35,839 nucleotides of DNA from JBFGCM01 sp041581135 (GTDB taxonomy: Bacteria > Actinomycetota > Acidimicrobiia > Spongiisociales > UBA5794), in NCBI GenBank assembly GCA_041581135.1, contig JBFGCM010000027.1, forward strand, positions 1-35,839. Direction: 5' to 3'. Positions within the stretch are counted from its first letter, which is position 1. Each line of letters opens with the position of its first letter. The notes beneath the pieces were generated by a model that saw only the letters and a program-made list of their open reading frames with translations, was not told where the DNA came from and searched no databases. Below, piece after piece: positions 1 to 7,343 of the stretch. A program made the translations under genes and the position numbers.

Positions 1-372
1 GCCGACTTCGGGTTCAGGTTGGTCGTGACCGACACCACGCTCCCGATCACCGGTCAGAACTCCGACAGCCTCGGCGCCATCGGGTTCCTCATGGTGGCAC
101 TGGGCCTCGGTGCCGTGGCGCTGACACGTCGACCGGCGCCCAGCGCAGCCGGCAACGGCTCGGGTCCGGGTTGGACGCAGACCGTCAGCCTCGGCGTGTC
201 GCGACGGGCACGCACCGCCGCCGGAGCCGTCGTGGCGCTGGGTGGCCGCTCCGTGGCACTCGCCCATCGGGTTCGGGCCCGCGTGCGGCGTCAACCGCGT
301 CCGGGCCGGGTGTCGATGCTCAGCCTGCTGCTGACCATCGTCGGGCTGATGTTCGTTGCACGGGAGGACTGA
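1..372 (+). CDS. C-terminus of LPXTG-type surface protein (partial)
   Basis: The frame is open from the first base, so this is the tail of a gene that begins outside the window. It contains LPITG at window residues 14-18, followed by a hydrophobic stretch (about residues 24-40) and then RRP. This is the layout of a sortase cell-wall sorting signal: motif, membrane helix, positive charges. Unusually, about 75 more residues follow the arginines. They are rich in Arg and Ala and end in a second hydrophobic helix (SMLSLLLTIVGLMFVA) before the stop. In classical sortase substrates the protein ends a few residues after the positive cluster. The upstream domains cannot be seen, so no function beyond surface anchoring is proposed. 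It runs tail to tail with hisA, with 2 nt between the stops. Confidence 0.7.
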   Translation, partial: ADFGFRLVVTDTTLPITGQNSDSLGAIGFLMVALGLGAVALTRRPAPSAAGNGSGPGWTQTVSLGVSRRARTAAGAVVALGGRSVALAHRVRARVRRQPRPGRVSMLSLLLTIVGLMFVARED

Positions 373-374
373 CC

Positions 375-1112
375 TCAGCCGACCGCAGCCAGCGCCTCTG
401 CGAGGGTGAAACGACCCTCGTAGAGGGCGCGTCCGATGATGGCGCCGGCAAACCCGGCCTTGGCGATGTCCACCAGATCGTCGAGTGAGCCGACACCGCC
501 GGACGCCAGGACGGACACGTCCGGCGCCGCAGACGCCACTTCGGCCATCAGCTCGAGGTCGGGGCCGGCCATGGTGCCGTCGCGGGCGATCCCGGTGACG
601 AACGCATGCCGTATGCCGGCAGCGGCGACGTCGCCGACCACTTCGACGACCGGGCGCCCGTCGCCCTCCCAGCCGGAACCGCTGGCGAGGCCGTCTCTGA
701 CGTCTATCGCCACCACGACCCGATCAGTGCCGAGCTGCTCGACCATCTGTGCCAGCACGGAGGGATTCCACACCGCGGCCGTGCCCACGACCACGCGGGC
801 GATCCCGGCGGCCATGGCGGAAGTAGCGGCCTCCACGGTGCGAATGCCGCCACCGAGCTGGACGACGGCGCCGCTGGAACCGAGGGCAGCCCACAGCATG
901 CGATCGGGTTGGCCGTGGCGGGCGCCTTCGAGGTCGACGACGTGGACCAGCCGGGCGCCGGCGTCGGTCCAGCCGCGTACTGCGGCGATGGGATCGGCGG
1001 CGTACGCGGTCACCTGGGCGAAATCGCCCTGCCGGAGCCGCACCACCGCGCCTCCCAACACATCGACGGCGGGTACCACGAGGAACCCCGATGGTGCCGG
1101 CGGTGTGCTCAT
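375..1112 (-). CDS. hisA: HisA, ProFAR isomerase
   Basis: This is the 245-residue TIM-barrel isomerase (EC 5.3.1.16) that opens the ribose ring of ProFAR in the fourth step of histidine synthesis. The two catalytic aspartates are visible: D17 in PAVDVLGG and D137 in VVVAIDVRDG. The phosphate-binding loops LGGGIRT and ASGGVGS are intact, and TGIARDGTMAG (173-183) is a HisA signature. In actinomycetes this protein is often bifunctional with TrpF (PriA). The sequence alone does not decide that here, and no trpF is in the window. The ATG start has a GGAG ribosome site 5 nt upstream. The gene is divergent from the rest of the his operon and shares the 105-bp regulatory gap at 1113-1217 with it. 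Confidence 0.95.
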   Translation of the reverse strand: MSTPPAPSGFLVVPAVDVLGGAVVRLRQGDFAQVTAYAADPIAAVRGWTDAGARLVHVVDLEGARHGQPDRMLWAALGSSGAVVQLGGGIRTVEAATSAMAAGIARVVVGTAAVWNPSVLAQMVEQLGTDRVVVAIDVRDGLASGSGWEGDGRPVVEVVGDVAAAGIRHAFVTGIARDGTMAGPDLELMAEVASAAPDVSVLASGGVGSLDDLVDIAKAGFAGAIIGRALYEGRFTLAEALAAVG

Positions 1113-1128
1113 GGTGTCTCCAGGCTGT

Positions 1129-1168
1129 TTGCTCTTGCGTGCAACTGTGCTACTGTGCTAAAACGCTA
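1129..1168 (+). promoter_or_regulatory. Putative promoter/operator of the his operon
   Basis: The gap between hisA and the TrpR-like gene holds TTGCTC (1129-1134) and TACTGT (1151-1156) with a 16-bp spacer, a plausible sigma-70-type promoter reading right. Over the same bases CTGTGCTA occurs twice head to tail (1145-1152 and 1153-1160), and GCTA recurs a third time at 1165-1168, so GCTA is repeated three times at exactly 8-bp spacing. Phased repeats over a promoter suggest a binding site. The adjacent TrpR-like protein is the obvious candidate binder, but that is inference. Confidence 0.4.
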
Positions 1169-1217
1169 CTAGACCAACACGCCAACTCGCAAGCGGCGAC
1201 TCTCGACCAAGGATCCA

Positions 1218-1526
1218 ATGACCATCCCCATGGCCGGCGAAGACTGGCGCAGCGACGCCACCACCTCGCTGTTCGACGCCATCCTCGCGCTCCCCGACCG
1301 GAGCGCCGCCGAAGCCTTCTTCCGCGACCTCTGCACGCTGCGGGAGCTGGAGGACATGGCGCAACGCTGGGCCGTTGTGCGCCGCCTGGCCAAAGGCAAG
1401 CACTACCGCGAGATCGCCGAGGAGCTCGGCGTGTCCACCGCCACGATCACCCGCATCAACCAATGGCTCCAGCACGGCACCGGTGGCTACGTTGCCGCGC
1501 TCGAACGTGCCGGAGACGACACATGA
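1218..1526 (+). CDS. TrpR/YerC-family regulator heading the his operon
   Basis: This 102-residue all-helical protein resembles the TrpR-related YerC/YecD family. Residues about 38-56 (CTLRELEDMAQRWAVVRRL) and the helix-turn-helix at about 63-80 (YREIAEELGVSTATITRI) match the TrpR DNA-binding core. An AAGGA ribosome site lies 4 nt before the ATG. A second in-frame ATG at 1230 is possible but less well placed. The stop overlaps the hisG start in ATGA, so the two are translated together. A YerC-type protein fused into a his operon suggests histidine-responsive control. YerC homologues in other phyla have been proposed as his regulators; for this protein the role is inferred from position. Confidence 0.85.
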   Translation: MTIPMAGEDWRSDATTSLFDAILALPDRSAAEAFFRDLCTLRELEDMAQRWAVVRRLAKGKHYREIAEELGVSTATITRINQWLQHGTGGYVAALERAGDDT

Positions 1527-2410
1527 CCCACGATGCCGCGGCGCCACGCGTGCGTTTGGCGGTCCCGAACAAAGGGCGGCTCGAGGAGCCGACGGCGCGC
1601 CTGCTCCATGACGCCGGAATCCAGTTCGAATCCACACTGCGCGCCCTCACCGTGCCGGCACGGAACGTGCCCATCGAGCTGTTGTTCGTCCGCACCGAGG
1701 ACGTGGTCGAGCTGGTCGACGACGGCGTCGCCGATGTCGGGATCACCGGGCTCGACGTACTCGCCGAGAGCGGGGTCGACCTCGACGTCTTGGTGGAACT
1801 CGGATACGGCCATTGCCGACTCGCCGGCGCCGTGCCCAACGACACGCCGTACACGGACCCGTCAGATTTCACCGGCCTCCGGGTCGCCACCTCGCACCCG
1901 CAGATCACGAGCCGGTTCTTCGAATCCAAGGGCATCGAGGTGCAGACCATCGCTCTTCGGGGCTCCGTGGAGGTCGCACCCAAGCTGGACGTCGCAGACG
2001 CCATCGTCGATCTCGTGTCGTCGGGGAGCACGATGATGGTCAACGGGCTGCGACCCGTGGTCACGTTGCTGGAATCCCAGGCCGTCCTCGTCTCCGGCCG
2101 GACGCGAGCAGACGCCGAGGAGACCGTCGCCCAGCTCACCACGATGATCCGGGCCGTCGTGGCCGGGCGGCGCAAGCGGTATCTGCTGCTCAACACCCCT
2201 GCCGATCGGGTCGCACAGATCGACGAGCTGATTCCCGGGATCGACGCGCCGTCGGTGGTGCCACTCGCTCATGCCGGCCCGGCGGGTGAGGACATGGTGG
2301 CCGTCCACAGCGTGGTCGACGCCGGCGATCTGTGGTCACTGCTTCCCAGACTCTCCCAGGCCGGCGCGTCGGGCATACTGGTACTCCCGATAGAACAGTT
2401 GATCCCATGA
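1523..2410 (+). CDS. hisG: HisG, ATP phosphoribosyltransferase (long form)
   Basis: HisG (EC 2.4.2.17) joins ATP and PRPP in the first committed step of histidine synthesis and is usually feedback-inhibited by histidine. I start it at the ATG of the ATGA overlap with the TrpR-like gene, giving 295 residues. The N-terminal catalytic domains include VPNKGRLEEP and DVGITGLDVLAE. The PRPP-binding segment is GSVEVAPKLDVADAIVDLVS (about 151-170). The final 75 or so residues, ending SGILVLPIEQLIP, form the ACT-like regulatory domain of the long form, so no HisZ partner should be needed. The stop overlaps hisD, again in ATGA. Confidence 0.95.
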   Translation: MTHDAAAPRVRLAVPNKGRLEEPTARLLHDAGIQFESTLRALTVPARNVPIELLFVRTEDVVELVDDGVADVGITGLDVLAESGVDLDVLVELGYGHCRLAGAVPNDTPYTDPSDFTGLRVATSHPQITSRFFESKGIEVQTIALRGSVEVAPKLDVADAIVDLVSSGSTMMVNGLRPVVTLLESQAVLVSGRTRADAEETVAQLTTMIRAVVAGRRKRYLLLNTPADRVAQIDELIPGIDAPSVVPLAHAGPAGEDMVAVHSVVDAGDLWSLLPRLSQAGASGILVLPIEQLIP

Positions 2411-3711
2411 ACATCCGAACGATCCGGCTCGCCGACCTCTACCCCACCGAACGCGCCGCGCTGGTGAGGCGCTCGCCGGTGCCAGACAAAGACGTACGGC
2501 GACAGGCGGCCGAGATCGTCGACTCGGTGCGGCGTGAGGGTGAGGCCGCCGTCCATGAAGCGAACCACCGCTTCGGGGGCGGCCTGCCGATGCAGCGTTT
2601 CGCCGTGTCGGACACGGACCTCAAGTCCGCATTGGAGTCGCTGCCGCAGGAGCTGCTCACCGCGCTCCATCAGGCCGCCGCCCACATCAAAACCTGCCAC
2701 GAGGCGCAACGACCGGTCGACACGACCGTCGACGTGGCTCCGGGCGTCACGGTCACCCGCCGCTGGTCACCACTGCGACGCGTCGGGGTGTACGTGCCCG
2801 GCGGAAAGGCCGCCTACCCGTCGTCGCTGCTGATGGCGGTCATCCCTGCCATCGTCGCCGGCGTCGAGCAGATCGCCGTCATCAGCCCCGCCGACGACGA
2901 CGGCGAGGTCTCCGAGGCCGTGCTGGGTGCCGCAGCGTTGCTCGGCATCGAGGAGTTCTACGTCGCCGGCGGCGCCCAGGCGATCGGGGCACTGGCGTAC
3001 GGAACCGAGCACGTCGAACCGGTCCAGAAGATCGTCGGACCCGGGAACGCATGGGTGACAGCCGCGAAGCTGGCTGTCTTCGGTGACGTTGCGGTGGACC
3101 TGCCTGCCGGCCCGTCCGAGGCGTTGATCCTCGCCGACGCCACCGCCGACCCGCGGATCATCGCCGCCGACATGATGTGCCAAGCCGAGCACGGCCCCGA
3201 CTCCCCCATCGTGCTCGTGACCACCGAACCGGGGCTGGTGCCCCCGGTGATGGACCAGCTGGAGCGGTTGGTGCACGGGCTCACTCGCGAAGGCGTCATC
3301 CTGACGGCGCTCGTCGAGCACGGCCTCATCGCCATCGCCGGCTCCATCGACGAGGCCGTCCAGTTCGCCAACGACTTCGCCCCGGAGCACCTCACATTGC
3401 ACACGGACGATCCGGCCCGTGACGCCGCCCGCATCCCATCGGCCGGCTCGGTGTTCTTGGGCCCATGGGCGCCGGAGTCTGCCGGCGACTACGCCACTGG
3501 CGCCAACCACATCCTCCCCACGGGCGGCCTGGCTGCCGCCTACGGGCCGCTGTCGCTCGACGACTTCGGATCATGGCGCCAGGAACAGCACCTCACCAAG
3601 GAGGGGCTCTCCACCCTGCGGCCGATCATCACGGCCTTGGCCGACGCCGAGGGGCTCGGCGCCCACCGGCTGAGCGTCGACGTCCGCTTCGAGGATGAGG
3701 AGGACGGATGA
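2407..3711 (+). CDS. hisD: HisD, histidinol dehydrogenase
   Basis: This 434-residue zinc enzyme (EC 1.1.1.23) oxidises L-histidinol to L-histidine in two NAD-dependent steps. All expected residues are present: zinc ligands Q259, H262, D361 and H420, and the catalytic pair E327-H328 in FAPEHLTLH. The signatures PGGKAAYPSSLLM, VGPGNAWVTAAK, DLPAGPSEALILAD and GANHILPTGG are intact. The start is the ATG of the ATGA overlap with hisG. An upstream in-frame GTG at 2332 would lengthen the protein by 25 unrelated residues and is rejected. The stop overlaps hisB in ATGA. Confidence 0.96.
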   Translation: MNIRTIRLADLYPTERAALVRRSPVPDKDVRRQAAEIVDSVRREGEAAVHEANHRFGGGLPMQRFAVSDTDLKSALESLPQELLTALHQAAAHIKTCHEAQRPVDTTVDVAPGVTVTRRWSPLRRVGVYVPGGKAAYPSSLLMAVIPAIVAGVEQIAVISPADDDGEVSEAVLGAAALLGIEEFYVAGGAQAIGALAYGTEHVEPVQKIVGPGNAWVTAAKLAVFGDVAVDLPAGPSEALILADATADPRIIAADMMCQAEHGPDSPIVLVTTEPGLVPPVMDQLERLVHGLTREGVILTALVEHGLIAIAGSIDEAVQFANDFAPEHLTLHTDDPARDAARIPSAGSVFLGPWAPESAGDYATGANHILPTGGLAAAYGPLSLDDFGSWRQEQHLTKEGLSTLRPIITALADAEGLGAHRLSVDVRFEDEEDG

Positions 3712-4307
3712 GCAACGTGGCGCCCCGTGTCGCACGGGTAGAGCGCAAGACGCTCGAGACCGAGGTCCGGCTCGAGCTGACCCTGGACGGAAGTGGCGCG
3801 GCCGCGATCAGTACCGGGGTCGGCTTCTACGACCACCTCTTGCAGAGCCTCACCCATCATGGCCTGTTCGACCTCACCGTCGAGACCATCGGCGACCTGG
3901 AGGTCGACGAGCACCACACCGTCGAGGACACTGCGCTGGTGCTCGGTCAGGCCTTCGCCGAGGCGCTCGGCGATCGGTCCGGCATCACGCGGTTTGGCAC
4001 CGCCTCCGTGCCGATGGATGAGGCGCTGGCGACCGTCACCATCGACATCGGCGGCCGGCCGTATGCGGTGATCGACCTGGAGCTGACCGCAGACCGCATC
4101 GGCGCCCTCGGCACGCAGATGATCCCGCACGCCCTCGAGGCGTTCGCTCGCACAGCGGGGGCAACGTTGCACGTCACGGCCACCGGTCGCAACGATCACC
4201 ACGTCGCCGAGGCGGCGTTCAAGGCGCTGGCACTGGCACTGCGGCGGGCGGTGGAAGTGGATCCGCGCCGCGCCGGCATCGCCTCCACGAAGGGAACCTC
4301 GTCCTGA
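3708..4307 (+). CDS. hisB: HisB, imidazoleglycerol-phosphate dehydratase
   Basis: This 199-residue dehydratase (EC 4.2.1.19) makes imidazole acetol phosphate. It is the monofunctional form, without the histidinol-phosphatase domain of enteric HisB. The repeated metal-binding histidine motifs are present: FYDHLLQSLTHHG (about 42-54), DEHHTVEDTAL (about 66-76) and GRNDHHVAEAAFKAL (about 163-177). The family ends in a Gly/Ser-rich tail as here (ASTKGTSS). The start overlaps the hisD stop. The TGA at 4305-4307 overlaps a CTG that I take as the hisH start. Confidence 0.95.
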   Translation: MSNVAPRVARVERKTLETEVRLELTLDGSGAAAISTGVGFYDHLLQSLTHHGLFDLTVETIGDLEVDEHHTVEDTALVLGQAFAEALGDRSGITRFGTASVPMDEALATVTIDIGGRPYAVIDLELTADRIGALGTQMIPHALEAFARTAGATLHVTATGRNDHHVAEAAFKALALALRRAVEVDPRRAGIASTKGTSS

Positions 4308-4921
4308 CGGGTGCGCCGATCGGGGTGGTGGACCACGGTGCCGGGAATCTGGTGTCGATCGCCCAGGGACTCACTGCAGGTGGTGCCCGGGTGAAGATCG
4401 TCGAACAGCCCGGCGATCTGGCCGGTGTCGCCGCCCTGGTGCTGCCGGGTGTCGGCGCCACCGGCGCCGCCATGCAGCGGCTCCACGCTCGAGACCTGGT
4501 CGGCGCCATCAAGGACTGGCATCTCCCCCTGCTCGGCATCTGTGTGGGACTCCAGCTGTTCTTCGACGAGTCCGAGGAGGACAACGGGCCGTGCCTCGGC
4601 ATGGTCGCCGGCACCGTCCGCCGGTTGCGCCGGACGCCCCGCCTACCCCACATCGGCTGGAACGACGTGGCCTGGAAGGGGGATCGCGACCCGGTGTTCG
4701 CCGGCATCGATGCCGGCACCCCGTTCTACTTCGTGCACTCCTTCGCACCGGACCCGCTGGACGACACAGTGACTGCGGCAACAGTCGACTACGGAGAGCC
4801 CTTCGTGGCCGCGGTGCGCTCCGGCAACCTCGTCGGCGTGCAGTTCCACCCCGAGCGCAGCGGCGAGGCAGGGCTCAGACTGCTCGCCAACTTCGTGGCT
4901 GAGACGACCCGTGCTGCGTAA
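4304..4921 (+). CDS. hisH: HisH, glutaminase subunit of IGP synthase (CTG start)
   Basis: HisH supplies ammonia from glutamine to HisF. The triad is present: the nucleophile in LLGICVGLQLFF (C80 by the numbering used here) and H182/E184 in VQFHPERSG. The glycine-rich oxyanion segment LPGVGATG is also seen. The start is unusual. No ATG, GTG or TTG exists in frame before GTG 4325, and that start would remove most of the first beta strand (PIGVVDHGAGNL). CTG at 4304 forms a CTGA overlap with the hisB stop, like the ATGA overlaps elsewhere in the operon, and has AAGGGA at 4290-4295, 8 nt upstream. It gives 205 residues, normal for HisH. The fallback is GTG 4325 (198 residues). Function is certain; the start is likely. 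Confidence 0.9.
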   Translation: MTGAPIGVVDHGAGNLVSIAQGLTAGGARVKIVEQPGDLAGVAALVLPGVGATGAAMQRLHARDLVGAIKDWHLPLLGICVGLQLFFDESEEDNGPCLGMVAGTVRRLRRTPRLPHIGWNDVAWKGDRDPVFAGIDAGTPFYFVHSFAPDPLDDTVTAATVDYGEPFVAAVRSGNLVGVQFHPERSGEAGLRLLANFVAETTRAA

Positions 4922-5669
4922 GCGAGTCATCCCCTGCCTCGACGTCGCCAATGGCCGAGTGGTGAAGGGAGTGAAGTTCGTCGACTTGGTCGACTCCGGT
5001 GATCCCGTGGAACTGGCGGCTCGCTACGCCGCCGAAGGTGCCGACGAGATCGTGTTCCTGGACATCACCGCCTCCCACGAGGAACGCGACATCCTGCTCG
5101 ACATCGTGCACCGCACCGCCGAGAACGTGTTCGTGCCGCTGACTGTGGGCGGGGGCGTGCGCAGCCCGGACGACATGCGAGCGGTGCTGCGGGCCGGGGC
5201 GGACAAGGTGTCGGTGAACACCGCCGCCGTCGAGCAACCCGAGCTGCTCCGGGCCTGCGCAGAGACGTTCGGCTCCCAGTGTGTGGTGCTGGCGATCGAC
5301 GCCCGGGCGAAGGGCGACGGTTCCTGGGAGGTCTACACCCACGGAGGCCGCACCCCGACCGGTCTGGATGCCGTGGAGTGGGCACGGCGCGGCGTGGAGC
5401 TGGGCGCCGGCGAGATCCTGCTCACCTCTATGGACCGCGACGGAACCACCTCCGGCTACGACCTCGATCTGCTCGAGGCCATCTCGGCTGCGGTCACGGT
5501 GCCCGTGATCGCCTCGGGAGGTGCCGGCGGTGTCGCCGACTGCGTCGAGGCGCTGCGCCCCGGTCGCGCCGACGCCGTGCTGGCCGCAGGCATGTTCCAC
5601 CGCGGCGAGCTGGAGATCGACGACCTCAAACAGGGCCTCGAAGCCGCCGGCCTCCCCGTGCGCCGATGA
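4911..5669 (+). CDS. hisF: HisF, cyclase subunit of IGP synthase
   Basis: This 252-residue TIM barrel pairs with HisH to convert PRFAR and ammonia into imidazole glycerol phosphate and AICAR. The catalytic aspartates sit at the family's canonical positions, D11 (IPCLDVANG) and D130 (VLAIDARAKG). Phosphate loops VGGGVRS and ASGGAGG and the signature TSMDRDGTTSGYD are intact. The start is a GTG overlapping the last 11 nt of hisH, consistent with equimolar production of a tight heterodimer. The stop overlaps hisIE in ATGA. Confidence 0.96.
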   Translation: MLRKRVIPCLDVANGRVVKGVKFVDLVDSGDPVELAARYAAEGADEIVFLDITASHEERDILLDIVHRTAENVFVPLTVGGGVRSPDDMRAVLRAGADKVSVNTAAVEQPELLRACAETFGSQCVVLAIDARAKGDGSWEVYTHGGRTPTGLDAVEWARRGVELGAGEILLTSMDRDGTTSGYDLDLLEAISAAVTVPVIASGGAGGVADCVEALRPGRADAVLAAGMFHRGELEIDDLKQGLEAAGLPVRR

Positions 5670-6313
5670 GTGAGTCCGTCTCCCCCACGTTCGGCCCCGA
5701 CGGCCTGGTGCCGGCCATCGTGCAGGACACCGTGTCCCGGCGGGTGCTGATGGTCGCCTACATGAACCAGGAGTCGCTCGCCGCCACCGAGGCGTCCGGC
5801 GAAGTCCACTTCTGGAGCCGATCTCGTGACGAGCTGTGGCGCAAGGGCGCCACGAGCGGCAACACGTTGCGACTGGTGTCGATGCGGCTCGACTGCGACG
5901 GCGACGCCATCCTGGTCGAAGCCGTGCCGACCGGTCCGGCGTGCCACACCGGCGCCGTGTCGTGCTTCGACGAAGACGCTGAATCCGACGTCGACGTCGG
6001 ATTCGGCTGGCTGGAGCAGCTCTGGCGCACCATCGAGGGTCGCCGGGCGGCGCCTGTCGAGTCGTCGTACACCGCCCGATTGATCGCCGGCGGCGTAGCC
6101 GCCACCAGCGCCAAGGTGATCGAAGAGGCCGCCGAGGTGGTGGAAGCCGCCGAACTGCACTTCTCGGGCGTCGCCACCGACCGGCGGGTCGCCGAAGAGG
6201 CCGCCGACGTGCTGTACCACCTGCTGGTGCTCCTGGCCGAACGCAGCATCGACGCCGGCCTGGTGATCGACGAACTGCTGGGGCGCGCCCCCGGCACGCC
6301 GCAGGCCCCCTAG
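5666..6313 (+). CDS. hisI: HisIE, bifunctional PR-AMP cyclohydrolase / PR-ATP pyrophosphatase
   Basis: This 215-residue fusion carries out steps 2 and 3 of histidine synthesis. The HisI part (about 1-105) has the Mg/Zn ligands in RLDCDGDA (D76, C77, D78, D80) and the zinc cysteines C93 and C100 in ACHTGAVSC. The HisE part (about 115-205) has SSYTARLIAGG, KVIEEAAEVVEAA and the acidic MazG-like motif EEAADVLYHLLVLL. Many actinomycetes encode hisI and hisE separately, so the fusion is slightly notable. The ATG overlaps the hisF stop. It is the last his gene here; the ABC transporter follows after 25 nt. Confidence 0.94.
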   Translation: MSESVSPTFGPDGLVPAIVQDTVSRRVLMVAYMNQESLAATEASGEVHFWSRSRDELWRKGATSGNTLRLVSMRLDCDGDAILVEAVPTGPACHTGAVSCFDEDAESDVDVGFGWLEQLWRTIEGRRAAPVESSYTARLIAGGVAATSAKVIEEAAEVVEAAELHFSGVATDRRVAEEAADVLYHLLVLLAERSIDAGLVIDELLGRAPGTPQAP

Positions 6314-6338
6314 CCTCGGGGCAGTCGAGGAGGAACCC

Positions 6339-7343
6339 ATCGCCGCCATCGAGGTCGTCGACCTCTCGAAGACCTATCGCGTCCCGGTCCGCGAGCCCGG
6401 ATTGGTGGCGTCGCTGCGCAGCCTCGTCAAGCGCCGTCACCGCGACATCGTGGCCGTGGACGGTATCTCCGTGCGGGTCGACCCGGGCGAGATGGTGGGC
6501 TTCCTCGGTCCGAACGGCGCCGGCAAGACCACCACCCTCAAGATCCTCTCCGGTTTGCTCCATCCCGACGGTGGCAAGGTGGATGTCCTGGGGTACGAAC
6601 CACGGTTGCGCCGCAAGGAGTTCTTGTCACAGATCACGCTGGTGATGGGCAACCGGAACCAGCTCTCATGGGACATCCCCGCCGCGGACTCCTTCGAGCT
6701 CAACCGCGCCATCTATCGCATCCCCCGCGCCGAGTTCGAGGCCGCTCGTGACGAATTCGTCGAACTCCTCGACTTGGGCCATCTCCTCGATCAACCGGTA
6801 CGGAATCTGTCGCTGGGCGAGCGCATGAAGATGGAGCTCGTCGGGGCCCTCCTCCACCGCCCCAAGGTGCTCTTTCTGGACGAGCCCACCATCGGCCTCG
6901 ATGTGACTGCGCAGCGTCGGCTGCGCTCGTTCATCGCCGACTACAACGCTCGCTTCGGCGCCACCGTGCTGCTCACGAGCCACTACATGGCCGACGTCGT
7001 GGCACTCTGCAAGCGGGTAGTGGTCATCCACCACGGCCGGATCCTGTATGACGGCGACCTGCGCGGCCTCGGAGAGCGGTTCGCCCAGCACAAGACGATC
7101 ACCGTCACCATGGCGGAGGCTCCGCCGGACCTCGGGACGTATGGCATCGAGGTGAGCCGCGAGGGCGGGAAGGCGACCGTCGAGGTGCCGCGCGCCGCCA
7201 CGTCTGCGGTTGCGGCCCGCCTCCTCACCGACCTGGAGATCCTCGATCTGACCATCGAGGACCCTCCCATCGAAGAGGTCATCGACCGGGTCTTCTCGAC
7301 CGGTCCGGAAGGCGCAGCCGCCACCATGGGTGAGGCCCTGTGA
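6339..7343 (+). CDS. ABC exporter ATPase (apparent ATC start)
   Basis: This is the ATP-binding subunit of an ABC-2 type exporter, with both permeases immediately downstream. Walker A is GPNGAGKTT (K63), the signature is LSLGE (157-161), Walker B is VLFLDEP, and the H-loop is LLTSHYMAD. The N-terminus (EVVDLSKTYRVPVREPGL) is the conserved first strand of this subfamily. The first in-frame TTG (6402) or GTG (6405) would delete it, and no ATG, GTG or TTG lies between the preceding stop and 6402. A strong AGGAGG at 6328-6333 sits 5 nt before ATC 6339, so ATC is the most likely start (334 residues). A sequencing error in an ATG is the main alternative. The substrate is unknown. Its stop overlaps the next gene in GTGA. 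Confidence 0.88.
   Translation: MAAIEVVDLSKTYRVPVREPGLVASLRSLVKRRHRDIVAVDGISVRVDPGEMVGFLGPNGAGKTTTLKILSGLLHPDGGKVDVLGYEPRLRRKEFLSQITLVMGNRNQLSWDIPAADSFELNRAIYRIPRAEFEAARDEFVELLDLGHLLDQPVRNLSLGERMKMELVGALLHRPKVLFLDEPTIGLDVTAQRRLRSFIADYNARFGATVLLTSHYMADVVALCKRVVVIHHGRILYDGDLRGLGERFAQHKTITVTMAEAPPDLGTYGIEVSREGGKATVEVPRAATSAVAARLLTDLEILDLTIEDPPIEEVIDRVFSTGPEGAAATMGEAL

Noticed and set aside
2332..2406. Upstream GTG extension of hisD
   Set aside because: It lies within hisG coding sequence, and the ATGA overlap at 2407 gives the conserved N-terminus and places the zinc and catalytic residues at expected numbers.
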